From: JADHUC01 sp964617665
Lineage (GTDB): Bacteria; Planctomycetota; Planctomycetia; Pirellulales; Pirellulaceae
Length of the DNA stretch: 6,766 nt
Direction of reading: 5' to 3'
NCBI GenBank assembly: GCA_964617665.1
Contig: CAZUAH010000694.1
Span: 1 to 6,766 of the forward strand
The notes beneath the pieces are model-generated. The model had not been told where the DNA came from. It was given only the letters and a program-made list of their open reading frames with translations, and searched no databases. The translations under genes and the position numbers were made by a program. Positions 6,061 through 6,766 of the stretch are shown here, piece after piece (within the stretch, counting starts at the first letter, position 1; every line of letters begins with the position of its first letter).

Positions 6061-6766
6061 CTAGGTCTTCGGCGGCACGTAGTCCTGCGCCATCAGATAG
6101 GACTTGAGGCTGTACAGCAATTGTCGTGCCCGGTCCACTACATCACGTCGTCGTCGATCGCGCTGACGTTTTGGACGGATGGTGACATGGGCCAGGGTCC
6201 TCGCGGCGTTGGTGCCCTGTGCGCGTCCTGCATCCAAACGTGTTTCTTCCAGGCGAAGTTCGATCAGAAAGGTTGTGGGACGATCACCTCTACGCTGCAT
6301 GGCGGGCGAGTTTCTGCCGTCGAGTTGGAGCGTGACGTTCTTCTCTTGGATTTCGACGATTTCCGCACCTTGATCGAAGACGAATCCCCGCAGCTTCTCG
6401 GCAGTCAGTTTCAACGGCACTGCGGTGATGAGCGTGCGTTCGAGGATCTGTTCGCCCGGTTTGTCCTTTAACCACGATAGCCAGCCAGAGCGGCGATCTG
6501 CCTTCTGCTGCTTGTTTTCCAGCCCGGCCCCAAGTTGGACGACCGCGTTGCGGCCATCGGTCTTGGCCTGAAGCAGAGCACGATCAGCTCGCCGAAGCAT
6601 CGTATCCGGGGTATCGCCTAGTTGGAGTTCGGTAACGCCGAAACTAGCGGTGATACACTCGCCGTCCAGCGCGGCGTGAGGCATCTCGGCCGAGGCTTTC
6701 CGAATCTGCTCGGCCTCGGCACCAAAATGCTGTTGGATTCTCGATGACGAGCCGGATATTCGGCGA
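6061..6766 (-). CDS. GGDEF-domain (diguanylate cyclase-like) protein, 3' part, with basic C-terminal extension
   Basis: The frame is open to the right edge; 234 codons are visible and the 5' end is missing. An internal ATG at 6684 is unlikely to be the start because homology extends through it (AEAEQIRKASAEM). The end of a GGDEF domain is plain: AEQIRKASAE (18-27 of the visible part), ITASFGV (38-44), RRADRALLQAK (58-68) and GRN (71-73). The GGDEF signature itself should lie just beyond the edge, so cyclase activity (two GTP to c-di-GMP) cannot be judged. After the domain come about 160 residues: a linker with SGWLSWLKDKP, a strand-rich segment starting at ERTLITAVPLKLTAE (109-123), a strongly basic RPKRQRDRRRR (197-207) and a helical end with LKSYLMA (220-226). 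I recognise no named family in this extension, and it lacks the usual PilZ motifs. It is probably a single gene in c-di-GMP signalling. Confidence 0.8.
   Translation of the reverse strand, partial: RRISGSSSRIQQHFGAEAEQIRKASAEMPHAALDGECITASFGVTELQLGDTPDTMLRRADRALLQAKTDGRNAVVQLGAGLENKQQKADRRSGWLSWLKDKPGEQILERTLITAVPLKLTAEKLRGFVFDQGAEIVEIQEKNVTLQLDGRNSPAMQRRGDRPTTFLIELRLEETRLDAGRAQGTNAARTLAHVTIRPKRQRDRRRRDVVDRARQLLYSLKSYLMAQDYVPPKT

Noticed and set aside
6290..6684. ATG 6684 as the true start of the GGDEF protein
   Set aside because: The frame continues upstream to the edge with GGDEF-like residues (AEAEQIRKASAE), so the start lies outside the window.

Overview
The window most likely comes from a planctomycete, probably a Pirellulales-like bacterium. 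This is inferred from the gene content: a LarA-like DUF2088 protein, a planctomycete-style exported beta-barrel protein, a GGDEF protein with a basic C-terminal extension, and a TraB/GumN protein coupled to a GH88-like hydrolase. Base composition is moderately GC-rich. No rRNA, tRNA, CRISPR array, insertion sequence or phage gene is visible. It reads as ordinary chromosome, not a mobile island.

Layout from left to right. Bases 1-328 hold no firm gene, only two palindromes, short direct repeats and a weak open frame running off the left edge. Bases 329-2601 are a minus-strand two-gene operon. An exported TraB/GumN-like protein (1705-2601) comes first and overlaps by ATGA with a GH88-family unsaturated glucuronyl hydrolase (329-1708). 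A good sigma70-like promoter (TTGCCA-N18-TATACT, 2679-2708) lies upstream. The divergent 510-base gap 2602-3111 contains a textbook plus-strand intrinsic terminator (2844-2881) with no gene before it, which suggests a small RNA or an attenuated leader. Bases 3112-4392 (plus) encode a secreted, probably outer-membrane beta-barrel protein. A strong hairpin terminator (4424-4451) separates it from the convergent LarA-family nickel-dependent racemase/epimerase homologue (4509-5783, minus). After 277 non-coding bases with a possible promoter, the 3' part of a diguanylate-cyclase-like GGDEF gene (6061 to beyond 6766, minus) reaches the right edge.

The genes look like separate transcription units, apart from the TraB/GH88 pair. 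Two enzymes act on sugar acids or hydroxy acids (GH88 on unsaturated uronates, the LarA homologue on 2-hydroxy acids), but nothing here ties them into one pathway. No clearly new multi-gene system is visible. The most interesting items are the orphan terminator and possible small RNA, the undescribed-looking C-terminal region of the GGDEF protein, the variant cofactor loop of the LarA homologue, and the coupling of an exported TraB protein to a cytoplasmic glycosidase.
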